Notes under the pieces: model-generated | What the model saw: the letters and a program-made list of their open reading frames with translations, nothing else | Databases searched by the model: none | What the model was told of the DNA's origin: nothing | From: Cupriavidus alkaliphilus | GTDB taxonomy: Bacteria > Pseudomonadota > Gammaproteobacteria > Burkholderiales > Burkholderiaceae | Length of the DNA: 64,000 nucleotides | Direction of reading: 5' to 3' | Assembly (NCBI RefSeq): GCF_900094595.1 | Contig: NZ_FMAD01000006.1 | Span: 248,001-312,000 of the forward strand | Position numbers and translations under genes: made by a program | Shown here: piece by piece, positions 29,547 through 38,720 of the stretch | Layout: the number at the start of each line of letters is the position of its first letter | How positions within the stretch are numbered: position 1 is the first letter of the stretch

Positions 29547-30554
29547 TCATTGCAGGCTGATATCGAGCTGCTGCACCACGCGCTTTTCGCGCTCGAACTG
29601 TTCGGCCGCGAACCTGGTGTAGTCCGCGCTGTTGAGGTGGACCGGCTCCAGGTCGATGGCTTCGAGCGAGCGCAGGTAGGCCGGGTCCTGCGCGGCGCGG
29701 AAGAACGCGTCGTGCAGCTTCCTGACCACCGCCGGATCCATGCCGCGCGGGCCGACGATGCCCACCAGCGAACTGGCGGTGATGTCGTAGCCCCGCTCCT
29801 TCAGGGTCGGCACATCCTTGAAGCGCGCAAAGCGCGCGTCGCCGACGATGGCCAGCGGCCGCACCTTGCCGGCGACGGCGAATTGGCCCCAGCCCGGGTC
29901 CAGCACTGCGTCGATGTCGCCGCCCATCAACGCCATCATTTCCTCGGCGCCGCCCTTGTAGGGCACGAAGGTGAATCTGGCGCCGGCGGCGCGGCCGAGC
30001 TTTTCCATCGAGATATGCCCCGAGCTGCCGATGCCGACCGCACCGTAGGTCACTTTGCCCGGGTTCGCCTTGGCGTAGGCAAGAAATTCTTCCAGCGTCT
30101 TCCAGCGCGCATCGGCGCGAACCACCAGGCCATAGCGGTAGTTGGTCAGGCCGATGATGTAGGTAAAGTCCTTGAGCGGGTCGTATGGCGTCTTTTGCAG
30201 GTGCGGCATGCGGAAGATATTGGCCGCGACCATCGACAGCGTGTAGCCATTCGGCGCCGCCGTCTGGGACATCACCTGCGCCGCGAGCGTGGCGCCCGCA
30301 CCCGGCTTGTTGATTGGCACCACGCGCTGGTCCAGTTCCTTGCCGGCGGCCGCCAGCAGCGTGCGCAGCGAGCCGTCGGTGGGACCGCCGGGCGGGAACG
30401 GAATCCAGAACTCGATGGGCTTGGCCGGGAAATCGCCCGCCGCTGTCGCCGCCATCGCGAGCGGCGCTGCCGCGGCACAGACCGCCAGTGCCGCCATGGC
30501 CCTCGCCACGACCGATAGCAAACGCCCTTCCATTCCACGCTTTGCGATAGCCAT
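29547..30554 (-). CDS. Bug/TctC-type periplasmic solute receptor
   Basis: 335 residues with a signal peptide (AALAVCAAAAPLAMAATAAG) and a Bug fold: 'KPIEFWIPFPPGGPTDGSLR', 'VVPINKPGAGATLAAQVM', 'APNGYTLS' and 'FVPYKGGAEEMMALMGG'. A single gene with its own AGGAGACA ribosome-binding site and no adjacent transporter or enzyme genes. Ligand unknown. The 190 bp downstream, to the membrane protein gene, hold nothing recognisable. Confidence 0.88.
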   Translation of the reverse strand: MAIAKRGMEGRLLSVVARAMAALAVCAAAAPLAMAATAAGDFPAKPIEFWIPFPPGGPTDGSLRTLLAAAGKELDQRVVPINKPGAGATLAAQVMSQTAAPNGYTLSMVAANIFRMPHLQKTPYDPLKDFTYIIGLTNYRYGLVVRADARWKTLEEFLAYAKANPGKVTYGAVGIGSSGHISMEKLGRAAGARFTFVPYKGGAEEMMALMGGDIDAVLDPGWGQFAVAGKVRPLAIVGDARFARFKDVPTLKERGYDITASSLVGIVGPRGMDPAVVRKLHDAFFRAAQDPAYLRSLEAIDLEPVHLNSADYTRFAAEQFEREKRVVQQLDISLQ

Positions 30555-30715
30555 GCCCTGTCTCCTGGTTGTCGTTCCGGTGTCGCCGCCCGGTGTGCCG
30601 GCCGCGGTCGTTTTCGACAGACGGTAGAGCGTTGCGCCAGGCGGGCCAATTGCCGTTCTGTTCAATGTCATTGGCAGAAACGCCCGGCATGCGGGGCCGG
30701 TCGGGCCGGCCGGGT

Positions 30716-32197
30716 TCACCGCGCCAGCGCCGCGACCACCGTGCCCAGCACGCGCACGCCCTGCTCTATCTGCGCGCTGGTCAGGCTGGCGTAGCCCAGC
30801 ACCAGGCCGGCCGCGCGGGGCCGGCCCGCCCCGTGCGGCCGGGCATACAGCGCCGATACGGGGTAGACGCCCACACCGGCGCCGCGCGCGGCGGCCACCA
30901 GCGCTGGCTCGTCCCGCGGCCGCAGCGATGGCAGCCACAGCACCACGTGCAGCCCGGCGGCCGTGCCGCTGACCTCGGCATCGCCGGGCAGGTGGCGCGC
31001 AATGCCATCGAGCAGCGCGGTGCGGCGGCGCTCGTGCTCGCGGCGCATGCGGCGGACGTGGCGCTCGTAGGCGCCGCTGTCGATCAGCGCGGCCAGCACG
31101 CGCTGCTCCAGCACGGGCGCATGGCGGTCGGCCAGCCGCTTGGCCTGCCGGAACACGGGCACCAGTTCCGGCGGCAGCACCAGGTAGCCGAGCCGCAGCT
31201 GCGGCGACAGCGCCTTGGAAAAGGTGCCGACATAGATCACGCGGCCATCGGTGTCGATCGCGCGCAGGGTGTCGATCGGGCGCTGGCCGTAGCGGAATTC
31301 GCCGTCGTAGTCGTCCTCGACGATCCACGCGTCATGGCGCCGCGCCCATTGCAGCAATGCCTGCCGGCGCCCGATCGGCAGCACCCCGCCCAGCGGGAAC
31401 TGGTGTGACGGCGTCACGTAGGCCAGCCGGACCCCGTCCGCCGCAGGCAGGCTGGCGGTATCCATGCCATGCCCGTCCACCGGGACAGGCAGGCACGTCG
31501 CGCCGGTGGCCTCGAAGCAGCGCCTGGCCATCAGGTAGCCGGGGTCTTCGAAGGCAAAGGTATCGCCGTCGTCCAGCAATAGCCGCGCGCACAGGTCGAT
31601 GGCCTGCTGCGAACCATGCACCACCACGATCTGTCCGGCATCGCAGGCCAGCCCGCGCGCGCGGCGCAGATAGCCCTGCAGCGCGCGCCGCAGCGATGCC
31701 TCGCCTTCTGGCGCGGCATAGGACAGGCTGTCGTGCTGGCGCAGCAGCTCGGCCTGCCAGGCGCGCCGCCAGGCCAGCGCCGGGAAGTCGCGCCACGCCA
31801 CCGCGCCGTACAGGAAATCGAAGCGCACCGGCTCGGCCGGCGGCGCTGCCGGCAGCCCCAGTGCCGCCACGCGGCGGCCGAACTGGGACAGCGCCGGGAC
31901 CCTGGCGCGCCGCGCCGCATCCGGCCGGGCCGGCGCGCAAGCCGCCAACGGGCCGGCAATGCGGGCCGCCCGCCCCCGCGCGGTGACCAGGAAGCCCTCG
32001 GCCGCCAACTGTTCATAGGCAGCGGTCACGGTGGTGCGCGATACCCCCAGCTCGGCCGCCAGGCCGCGCGTGGACGGCGCCGGCGCGCCCGGCGGCAAGG
32101 TGCCGTCGGCGATCTGGGCGCGCAGCAGGTCATAGATGCGGCGTCCCGCGCCCGTGGCGCCGGGCCGCCTGCCGCCGGACTGGTCGAACTGGCCCAT
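30716..32197 (-). CDS. MocR/PdxR-type regulator (GntR HTH fused to aminotransferase domain)
   Basis: 493 residues: an N-terminal GntR winged helix ('GAPAPSTRGLAAELGVSRTTVTAAYEQL', about 38-65) and a type I aminotransferase domain with the PLP lysine in GTFSKALSPQLRLGY. MocR regulators sense PLP or PLP-amine adducts (PdxR, GabR, TauR). It is divergent from a PaiB-like FMN-binding protein and a LysE-type exporter. It probably controls them through the AACTGG inverted repeat between the genes. ATG 32197 lacks a strong ribosome-binding site. Confidence 0.9.
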   Translation of the reverse strand: MGQFDQSGGRRPGATGAGRRIYDLLRAQIADGTLPPGAPAPSTRGLAAELGVSRTTVTAAYEQLAAEGFLVTARGRAARIAGPLAACAPARPDAARRARVPALSQFGRRVAALGLPAAPPAEPVRFDFLYGAVAWRDFPALAWRRAWQAELLRQHDSLSYAAPEGEASLRRALQGYLRRARGLACDAGQIVVVHGSQQAIDLCARLLLDDGDTFAFEDPGYLMARRCFEATGATCLPVPVDGHGMDTASLPAADGVRLAYVTPSHQFPLGGVLPIGRRQALLQWARRHDAWIVEDDYDGEFRYGQRPIDTLRAIDTDGRVIYVGTFSKALSPQLRLGYLVLPPELVPVFRQAKRLADRHAPVLEQRVLAALIDSGAYERHVRRMRREHERRRTALLDGIARHLPGDAEVSGTAAGLHVVLWLPSLRPRDEPALVAAARGAGVGVYPVSALYARPHGAGRPRAAGLVLGYASLTSAQIEQGVRVLGTVVAALAR

Positions 32198-32210
32198 TAA
32201 AATTCGTGAA

Positions 32211-32236
32211 AACTGGATCTTCCGATTGTGCCAGTT
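32211..32236. promoter_or_regulatory. Candidate MocR operator
   Basis: Inverted repeat AACTGG (32211-32216), 14-nt spacer, CCAGTT (32231-32236) in the 81-bp gap between the divergent mocR-like and paiB-like genes. Wide-spaced repeats with an ACTGG core are in keeping with MocR targets. Confidence 0.5.
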
Positions 32237-32278
32237 GTCGGCGACAGTATCGAGCATCCAATCGCCCCGAGCCCCACG

Positions 32279-32902
32279 ATGTACGTCCCCGACCATTTCG
32301 CCGAGACCCGCCCCGACGCCCTTGCCCGCATCATCCATGCGCACCCGCTGGGCATGCTGGTCACGCACAGCCAGCACGGCCTCGATGCCGACCATCTGCC
32401 GTTCGAGTTCGACCCGGGTGCCGGTGCCCTCGGCGTGCTCACCGCGCACGTGGCGCGGGCCAACCCGGTGTGGCAGCGGTGTCCGACCGGCACGCCGGTG
32501 ATGGTGGTGTTCCGCGGCGCCGAGGGCTATGTCTCGCCGAACTGGTACCCGAGCAAGCATGAGACCCACCGCCAGGTGCCGACCTGGAATTACGAGGTGG
32601 TGCACGCGCACGGCACGCTCACCGTGCGCGACGACGAGCGCTTCGTGCGCGGCCTGGTGGCGCGCCTGACGCGGCGGCACGAGGCCGCCGAGGCCCGGCC
32701 GTGGAAGATGGGCGACGCCCCGCCCGACTACCTCGACGCCATGCTGCGCGGCATCGTCGGCCTCGAGATCGCCGTGACCTCGCTGGTGGGCAAGCGCAAG
32801 CTCAGCCAGAACAAGGACACGCGCGACCGCCTTGGCGCGGTCGACGCACTGGAGGCGCGCGGCTGCCCGGAACTGGCGCAGTCGATGCGCAACGCGGTCT
32901 GA
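32279..32902 (+). CDS. PaiB-family FMN-binding protein
   Basis: 207 residues with the PaiB pattern: 'MYVPDHF' start, 'LPFEFDPG', 'GVLTAHVARANPVW', 'YVSPNWYPSK', 'VPTWNYEVVHAHG', then 'LVGKRKLSQNK' near the C-terminus. PaiB proteins bind flavin in a split barrel and were first described as transcriptional repressors in Bacillus; enzymatic or polyamine-linked roles are also proposed. It is followed 91 bp later by a LysE exporter, both probably under the divergent MocR-like regulator. Confidence 0.88.
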   Translation: MYVPDHFAETRPDALARIIHAHPLGMLVTHSQHGLDADHLPFEFDPGAGALGVLTAHVARANPVWQRCPTGTPVMVVFRGAEGYVSPNWYPSKHETHRQVPTWNYEVVHAHGTLTVRDDERFVRGLVARLTRRHEAAEARPWKMGDAPPDYLDAMLRGIVGLEIAVTSLVGKRKLSQNKDTRDRLGAVDALEARGCPELAQSMRNAV

Positions 32903-32993
32903 TCCGGCCTCGCCTCACCCCGCCCATGCGCTGGCCCGGACCCAGCCGCGCCTTGCCGCGCAACCTTGCCCCATCAACAAGGAACCCCGAACC

Positions 32994-33611
32994 ATGTCGC
33001 TGATCCCCTTCCTGATCGCCGCAGTCGTGCTCGCCATCACCCCGGGGCCGGCCATCGCCTATGTCGTCGCGCGCACCGTGGCCGGCGGACGGGCGGAAGG
33101 CCTGGCTTCATGCCTCGGCACGGGCATCGGCGGATTGCTCCATGTATTCGCGGCGGCGGCGGGCCTGTCGCTGCTCATCGCCCAGTCCGCGGTGGCATTC
33201 AGCCTGCTCAAGTACCTGGGCGCGGCTTACCTGGTGTACCTGGGCGTACGGATGCTGCTGCGCAAGGAGGCGCCCGCGACGATCGCGGCGGTGCCGTCGC
33301 GAGGCGCGCGCCGCGCGCTGGTCGATGGCGTGACGGTCGAGGTGCTGAATGTCAAGACCGCGCTGTTCTTCCTTGCGTTCCTGCCGCAGTTCGTCGCGGC
33401 GGGCGCAGCGGCCGTGTCGCAGCTGGCGCTGCTGGGCTGCATCTGCGTCACGCTCAACACGCTGGTGGACGTCGCCGTGGTCTTCGCCGCGCATCGCCTG
33501 CTCAAGTCCGGCGCCGCGCGCGCGGCCCGCGCGCGGCTGATGACCCGGGCTTCGGGTGTCACGATGCTGGGGCTGGGCGCGTTCCTGGCGCTGGCGCGGC
33601 GCGAGGCATAA
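32994..33611 (+). CDS. LysE/RhtB-family amino-acid exporter
   Basis: 205 residues, about six membrane helices. The LysE/RhtB hallmarks are 'VVLAITPGPAIAYVVARTVAGGRAEGLAS' at the N-terminus and 'LKYLGAAYLVYLGVRMLL' in the third helix, then 'VEVLNVKTALFFLAFLPQFV'. Exports amino acids or homoserine-lactone-like compounds. The MocR-PaiB-LysE arrangement suggests response to an amine or amino acid. Confidence 0.88.
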   Translation: MSLIPFLIAAVVLAITPGPAIAYVVARTVAGGRAEGLASCLGTGIGGLLHVFAAAAGLSLLIAQSAVAFSLLKYLGAAYLVYLGVRMLLRKEAPATIAAVPSRGARRALVDGVTVEVLNVKTALFFLAFLPQFVAAGAAAVSQLALLGCICVTLNTLVDVAVVFAAHRLLKSGAARAARARLMTRASGVTMLGLGAFLALARREA

Positions 33612-33634
33612 AGGGCCTCGTTTCCCTGCCGGCG

Positions 33635-33662
33635 CCCGGAATCAGCCCGGAATCAGCCCGGG
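33635..33662. repeat. Tandem 11-bp repeat between convergent genes
   Basis: CCCGGAATCAG occurs twice head-to-tail (33635-33645, 33646-33656), followed by CCCGGG. It lies in and just beyond the 41-bp gap between the convergent LysE and M81 genes. May act as a weak structured 3' element. Confidence 0.6.
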
Positions 33663-35149
33663 AAGGGCCGGCCCATCGGCTTGAGCCGGATGCCCGGGGC
33701 CAGCCTGGTCCATGGCAGGTCGGCCGGATCGGCCGTCATCGGGCCCGGCGCCTTGGCCACCAGCACGGCATGCGCGATGCCCTGGAAATCGGCGCGGAAG
33801 TGCACCGAGCTCTTGTTGACCAGGATCTTCATCGCCTCGGGCTCGACCCCGCCCACGCGGAACAGGTTGCGGTCGAGCATCTGGGCCTTGCCGGCACTGA
33901 CCACCACCTGCACATCGTCGATGCGCAACAGTGCGACCGGGCCGACATCGGCCAGCATGCCGTGCATCATCGGCCCGCCGTAGCGGCACACGCCATCAGT
34001 CAGCTTCAGCACCTCGAAGCGGCCTTGCAGCGGCGCGTCGCCGGGCACCCCGGATACGCCGCCCAGCGCCACCTCGATGGTCGCGCCGACGCCGGCACGG
34101 TGCGCCTCGGCCGCCACGGCCGGGTCCCAGATCAGCCCGATGGCCGCCTGCCGCGCGCCGTGGCGCAACAGCGCGCGCAGCATGCCCATGGTGTTCGAAT
34201 CGCCGCCCGCGCCGGGGTTGTCCTGCGTGTCGGCAATGACCACCGGGCGCGTGGCCCCCGCGGCAAGCCGCATGGCTTCGCGCACGGCCTCGTCGGGCGA
34301 GAGGAACGGCACCTCCCAGGCGGGCTCGTCGGCCAGCATCCGGTCGTACAGCGCCTGCACCGCCGCTTCGGCCGCGTCGGCATCCTCGCCATAGCCCCAG
34401 ATCACCGGCCCGCACTCCGGGAAATCGGCGGCGGGGAACCCCGGCGCGAACGACAGCGACACCACCGCGCCGCGCTCGCGCTGCTGCAACAGCGCGTACA
34501 TGGCGCGCGCTGGCTCCAGCAGCGTACACATGCCGTTGATCGGGATCAGGAACGGCAGCCGCCGCACCGCGCGGTGCAGCGCTCGCTTGCGCTCCAGCAG
34601 GCGCTGCAGCAGCGCCGCGGCGCGCGCGCCGGTCTCGGCCATGTCCACATGCGGGTAGGTGCGGTAGGCCACCAGCGCGTCGGCCGCCTGCAGCATGGCC
34701 TGCGTAACGTTGGCATGCAGGTCGAGCGAGGCCACCACCGGCACCCCGGGGCCCACCGCCGCGCGGATGCGCTCGAGCAGCGTGCCCTCGCCGTCGTCGG
34801 TGTGCTCGGCCACCATGGCGCCGTGCAGGTCGAGGTAAACCGCGTCGAAGCCGCCCGCGCGGGCGGCGCCGACGATCTTGCCGGCGATGCGCTCGTACGC
34901 GTCCTCGGTCACGTGCGCGGACGGGCTGGCGCCGGCCCAGACCACCGGCAGCAGCGTCCAGCCGTGCCGCTCGGCGGCGGCGATGAAGCCGCCGGCCGGG
35001 ATATTGACGTCGCGCAGCGCGCGCATGTCATCGCCGCGCACCATCGCGGGAAAGCCTTCGCCGCGCTCGAAGCTGGCGTAAGTGGCCTTTGACGGGGCAA
35101 AGGTATTGGTCTCGTGCTGGAAGCCGGCGACCAGGATCCGTGTTGCCAA
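33653..35149 (-). CDS. M81-family metallopeptidase (MlrC-like)
   Basis: 498 residues of the M81 (microcystinase C) family: 'ILVAGFQHETNTFAP' at the start, 'FDAVYLDLHGAMVAEH', 'PVVASLDLHANVT', 'YRTYPHVDMAETG', then 'DTQDNPGAGGDSNT' leading the C-terminal domain. Asp and His residues in DLHGAM and DLHANV are likely zinc ligands. These enzymes hydrolyse small or linearised peptides. The start is TTG 35149 with GGAG 7 nt upstream; no in-frame ATG fits the family N-terminus. It is 30 bp downstream of an ACS-family importer, so the pair probably takes up and cleaves a small amide or peptide. Confidence 0.88.
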   Translation of the reverse strand: MATRILVAGFQHETNTFAPSKATYASFERGEGFPAMVRGDDMRALRDVNIPAGGFIAAAERHGWTLLPVVWAGASPSAHVTEDAYERIAGKIVGAARAGGFDAVYLDLHGAMVAEHTDDGEGTLLERIRAAVGPGVPVVASLDLHANVTQAMLQAADALVAYRTYPHVDMAETGARAAALLQRLLERKRALHRAVRRLPFLIPINGMCTLLEPARAMYALLQQRERGAVVSLSFAPGFPAADFPECGPVIWGYGEDADAAEAAVQALYDRMLADEPAWEVPFLSPDEAVREAMRLAAGATRPVVIADTQDNPGAGGDSNTMGMLRALLRHGARQAAIGLIWDPAVAAEAHRAGVGATIEVALGGVSGVPGDAPLQGRFEVLKLTDGVCRYGGPMMHGMLADVGPVALLRIDDVQVVVSAGKAQMLDRNLFRVGGVEPEAMKILVNKSSVHFRADFQGIAHAVLVAKAPGPMTADPADLPWTRLAPGIRLKPMGRPFPG

Positions 35150-35179
35150 GGTTCTTCTCCGTGAAACAAAAGTCCGGCG

Positions 35180-36499
35180 TCAGGCCGGCGACACCGCGCC
35201 CTGCGGCGACGGCATCCGGTTGGCCACCAGTACCGCCGCGCCGGCCATCAGCAGCACCACCATCACCAGCAGGCCGGCCTGCATGCTGCCGGTGGCAGTG
35301 CGCACGGCGCCAATGATGGTAGGGCTGAGGAAGCCGCCGACCAGGCCGATGGTGTTGATCAGCGCGATGCCGCCGGCCGCGGCATCGCCCTTCAGGTATT
35401 GCGACGGAATTGCCCAGAACACGGTATAGGCGGCCCACATCATCGCCGTGGCGATGGTCATGCACGCCAGCGACACCGGCAGGTTGCCGCTGGACTGCGT
35501 GGCCACGGCCAGCGCCACCGCGCCGGTAAAGGCCGGCACCGCGCTATGCCAGCGGCGCTCGCCGCGGCGGTCCGAGCTGCGGCCGATCACCAGCATGGCA
35601 ATCGCCGCGGCAATATAGGGAATCATCGAATACAGCCCGATCTGCATGGTGTCGGTGACGCCGTCCGCCTTCAGGATGGACGGCAGCCAGAAGCTGACCG
35701 CGTAGATGCCGCAGATCATGGTGAAGTAGGCAAAGGCCAGCAGGTACACGCGCGGATCGCGCGCGACCTGGCCGAACGAGTGATGCCCGCCCGCCGGTGC
35801 CCGCAGCTCGGCGGCCAGCATGCGCTTTTCCGCGTCGCTGAGCCAGCTTGCCTCGGCCGGCCGGTCCGCCAGCACGCGCAGCGCCAGCGCGCCGAGCAGC
35901 ACGCATGGCAGCCCTTCCACCAGGAACATCCATTGCCACCCCGCCAGCCCGTGCGCGCCGGACAGCGCCGTCATCAGCCAGGTCGACAGCGGCGAGCCGA
36001 AGATGCCGCCGATGGGCCCGGCCAGCATCACCACCGCCATCACCCGGGCCATGCGTTGCTGCCCGTACCAGTAGGTCAGGTAGAAGATCATCCCCGGGGC
36101 GAACCCGGCCTCGAACACGCCAAGCAGGAAACGCAGCACGTAGAACGTGGTTTCGTCGCGCACGAACATCATGCCCGCCGAGGTCAGGCCCCACAGCACC
36201 AGGATGCGGCTGATGGTCTTGCGCGCACCGATGCGGGGCAGCATCAGGTTGCTCGGGATCTCGAACAGCACGTAGCCGAAGAAGAAGATGCCGGCACCCA
36301 GCCCGTACACCGCGTCGGAAAAACCCAGGTCGCTCTGCATCTGCAGCTTGGCGAAGCCGATGTTGACGCGATCCAGGTAGGCAAAGGTGTAGCACAGCAG
36401 CAGGAACGGCAACAGGCGCCAGTTCAGCTTGCGGTACAGCGCCTGCTGCGCGGCGCTGGCGGCTTCCGTGGGCGTGCGTGGGGGCAGGGTTGCGGACAT
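35180..36499 (-). CDS. MFS transporter, ACS family
   Basis: 439 residues, 12 membrane segments, with 'CYTFAYLDRVNIGFAKLQM', 'GAGIFFFGYVLFEIPSNLMLP' and 'RFLLGVFEAGFAPGMIFYLTYWY', closely parallel to the other ACS transporters at 24909 and 47588. Imports an organic anion. GGGAGAG is 6 nt before ATG 36499. Divergent from a LysR gene, its probable regulator, and followed by the M81 peptidase. Confidence 0.9.
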   Translation of the reverse strand: MSATLPPRTPTEAASAAQQALYRKLNWRLLPFLLLCYTFAYLDRVNIGFAKLQMQSDLGFSDAVYGLGAGIFFFGYVLFEIPSNLMLPRIGARKTISRILVLWGLTSAGMMFVRDETTFYVLRFLLGVFEAGFAPGMIFYLTYWYGQQRMARVMAVVMLAGPIGGIFGSPLSTWLMTALSGAHGLAGWQWMFLVEGLPCVLLGALALRVLADRPAEASWLSDAEKRMLAAELRAPAGGHHSFGQVARDPRVYLLAFAYFTMICGIYAVSFWLPSILKADGVTDTMQIGLYSMIPYIAAAIAMLVIGRSSDRRGERRWHSAVPAFTGAVALAVATQSSGNLPVSLACMTIATAMMWAAYTVFWAIPSQYLKGDAAAGGIALINTIGLVGGFLSPTIIGAVRTATGSMQAGLLVMVVLLMAGAAVLVANRMPSPQGAVSPA

Positions 36500-36672
36500 G
36501 TCGATCTCTCCCGTGGTGGTCGGCTCTTGTGGACGCGATGTCTTTCTCTGGCAGGCGTTGATCGTCTGGCATCTGAAAAAACAGAGCAAGAGCAACTTAA
36601 GTCGGCTATCGTTGCCCTGCCGGCAACACCACGACATGCCGGCGCCTTCCACGCCAGACAACGAGGTCCGAC

Positions 36673-37605
36673 ATGCGCGAACTGAACCAGCGCAGGCTGC
36701 GCTATTTCCATGAAGTCCTGACCCACGGCTCGATCCGCGGCGCGGCCGACAGCATCAACACCTCGCCGTCGGTGATCACGCGCCAGATCCGCCTGCTGGA
36801 AGAAGAAGTGGGCGCGCCGCTGTTCGACCGCCATGCGCGCGGCGTGCAGCCGACCGAAGCGGCGGTGCACCTGCTGGAATACTGGCGCGGCTGCCGCGCC
36901 CAGCAGGAACTGTTCGAAGACCGCCTGCAGGCCTTGCGCGGGCTGCAGCATGGCCAGGTGCGCATCGCCACCAGCGAAGGCTATGTCGACGGCCTGATGG
37001 ATGAGGTGCTGACGGATTTCTGCGCGCGCTATCCCCGGCTGGACGTGACCGTCGACATCCTGCCGGTCAACAACGTGCTGCAGGAGGTGGCGGAAAGCCG
37101 TGCCCATATCGGCCTGGCCTACAACCCGCCCGGCCACGCCGACATCGCCTGGGTGGCCACGTCGTCGCAGCCGGTGGTGCTGCTGGTGCATGCCGGGCAT
37201 CCGCTGGCGCGCCGCGGCGGCAAGGTCCATGTGCAGGATCTGGCGGACTATCCGCTGGCCATGATGCCGCCGGCATTCGGCCTGGGCCAGGTGGTGCAGA
37301 TGCTGGCGTACGCGGAGAACATCCAGATCCGCCCGACGCTCACCACCAATTCGCTGGCAGTGCTGCGCCACTTCGTGAAGCGCCACGACGGCATCACGCT
37401 GATCGGCGGCTTCGCGGCGTACCGGGAACTGCAGTCCGGCGAACTGGTGACCTTGCCGATCGCCCATCCGCTGTTCGAAGCCGCCAAGGCGCGCCTGCTG
37501 GTCAAGGCGGGCCGGCCCATGGGCGTGGCCGCCAATACGCTGCTGGACTGCATCCTGCGCGACATGTCGATGTTCGCCGGCGCGCGCCGGCGCAGGAAGC
37601 GCTAG
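36673..37605 (+). CDS. LysR-family regulator
   Basis: 310 residues with an N-terminal LysR HTH ('[28 protein letters not shown]') and a substrate-binding domain ('[21 protein letters not shown]'). GAGG precedes the ATG by 6 nt. The C-terminus is strongly basic (GARRRRKR). Divergent from the MFS-M81 pair (173-bp gap), so likely their regulator. The gap is AT-richer than its surroundings; no clear operator was identified. Confidence 0.9.
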   Translation: MRELNQRRLRYFHEVLTHGSIRGAADSINTSPSVITRQIRLLEEEVGAPLFDRHARGVQPTEAAVHLLEYWRGCRAQQELFEDRLQALRGLQHGQVRIATSEGYVDGLMDEVLTDFCARYPRLDVTVDILPVNNVLQEVAESRAHIGLAYNPPGHADIAWVATSSQPVVLLVHAGHPLARRGGKVHVQDLADYPLAMMPPAFGLGQVVQMLAYAENIQIRPTLTTNSLAVLRHFVKRHDGITLIGGFAAYRELQSGELVTLPIAHPLFEAAKARLLVKAGRPMGVAANTLLDCILRDMSMFAGARRRRKR

Positions 37606-37632
37606 CCCCCGCGCCCCCGCTGCAGTCCGTGG

Positions 37633-38631
37633 CTACTCCGGCACGAAGCGGATCGACTTCAGCAGTTCCGCCTGCCGCTCATACGCCGCGCGCGCTTCCC
37701 TTGACAGCGCCTCGCTGCTGAGCGGCTGGCCGTTGTCCATGCCCATGTCTTCGACGTGCTTGCGGTAGCCGGGCTGCTGCACGATCGCCAGCGTGGCGTT
37801 GCGGATCCTTTCCTGCACCGCCGCGGGCACGTCCGGCGGCAGCCACAGGCCCATCCAGCCCGGTTCGGTCATTGCCGGGAAGCCGACCTCGGCGAAGGTC
37901 GGCACCTCCGGCAGCGCGGGAATGCGCTTCGGGTAGGCCACCGCATAGGCCCTGAGCTTGCCGGCCTTGATCAGCGGCAGCGAGGTCGCCAGGCCGTCGA
38001 ACATCAGCGGCACGTGGCCGCCCATCACGTCCTGCAGCGCGGGCGGGGAGCCCTTGTAGCCGACGTGGCTCATGTTCACGCCCGCCAGCCGGTTGAACTG
38101 GACCCCGAGGGTCTGCCCGCGCATGCCGGCGGCGTACGAGGCATAGTCGACCTGCCCCGGCTTGCTCTTGATGTAGGCCAGCAGCTCGCTGAAGTTCTTC
38201 GCCGGCAGCCTGGGGTTGCCCACCAGTACCAGGCCGGTGCGCGCCACCTGGACGATCGGCTTCAGGTCCCTGAACGGATCGAACGAGACCTTCAGCGCCA
38301 GCGGCGTCTCGGAGACGATGCCGCCCTGGATCAGCAGCAGCGTATGCCCGTCGTGCGGCGCCGACAGCAGCGTGCCGACCGCGATCGCGCCGGCGCCGCC
38401 GGGCTTCTGCTCGACGATCACCGGCTTGCCCAGCGACTGCGTCAGCCCCTCGGCCAGCAGGCGCGCGAGGATGTCGGCGGTACCGCCGGCGGGGCCGCCG
38501 ACCACGATCCTGACGACCTTGGTCGGCCACGCCTGGGCATGGGCGAGCGCGGGGAGCGCCGCCGGCAGCGCCAGGCCGAGCATGCATGACAGCAACGCCC
38601 TGCGGCGCGCCGACGGTTGTGCTTGCTTCAT
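37633..38631 (-). CDS. Bug/TctC-type periplasmic solute receptor
   Basis: 332 residues with a signal peptide ending AHAQA (about 34) and the Bug features 'KVVRIVVGGPAGGTADILAR', 'VIVEQKPGGAGAIAVG', 'HDGHTLLL' and 'VGYKGSPPALQDVMGG'. Last gene of the QOR-TauD-BKACE operon; GGAGACAACC lies before ATG. It probably supplies the substrate of that pathway, with membrane subunits encoded elsewhere. Confidence 0.9.
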   Translation of the reverse strand: MKQAQPSARRRALLSCMLGLALPAALPALAHAQAWPTKVVRIVVGGPAGGTADILARLLAEGLTQSLGKPVIVEQKPGGAGAIAVGTLLSAPHDGHTLLLIQGGIVSETPLALKVSFDPFRDLKPIVQVARTGLVLVGNPRLPAKNFSELLAYIKSKPGQVDYASYAAGMRGQTLGVQFNRLAGVNMSHVGYKGSPPALQDVMGGHVPLMFDGLATSLPLIKAGKLRAYAVAYPKRIPALPEVPTFAEVGFPAMTEPGWMGLWLPPDVPAAVQERIRNATLAIVQQPGYRKHVEDMGMDNGQPLSSEALSREARAAYERQAELLKSIRFVPE

Positions 38632-38720
38632 GGTTGTCTCCGAATATGCGAGGGCTCGGGGCAGCCAGCTGCCGCCCCTGCCCTTTCTGCGGGCCGCTTG
38701 CCAGCGGCAGCCGGACCGGT

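Noticed and set aside
37576..37591. Perfect 16-bp palindrome GCCGGCGCGCGCCGGC
   Set aside because: It lies inside the LysR coding region and is explained by Ala/Gly/Arg codons in GC-rich DNA; no regulatory context.
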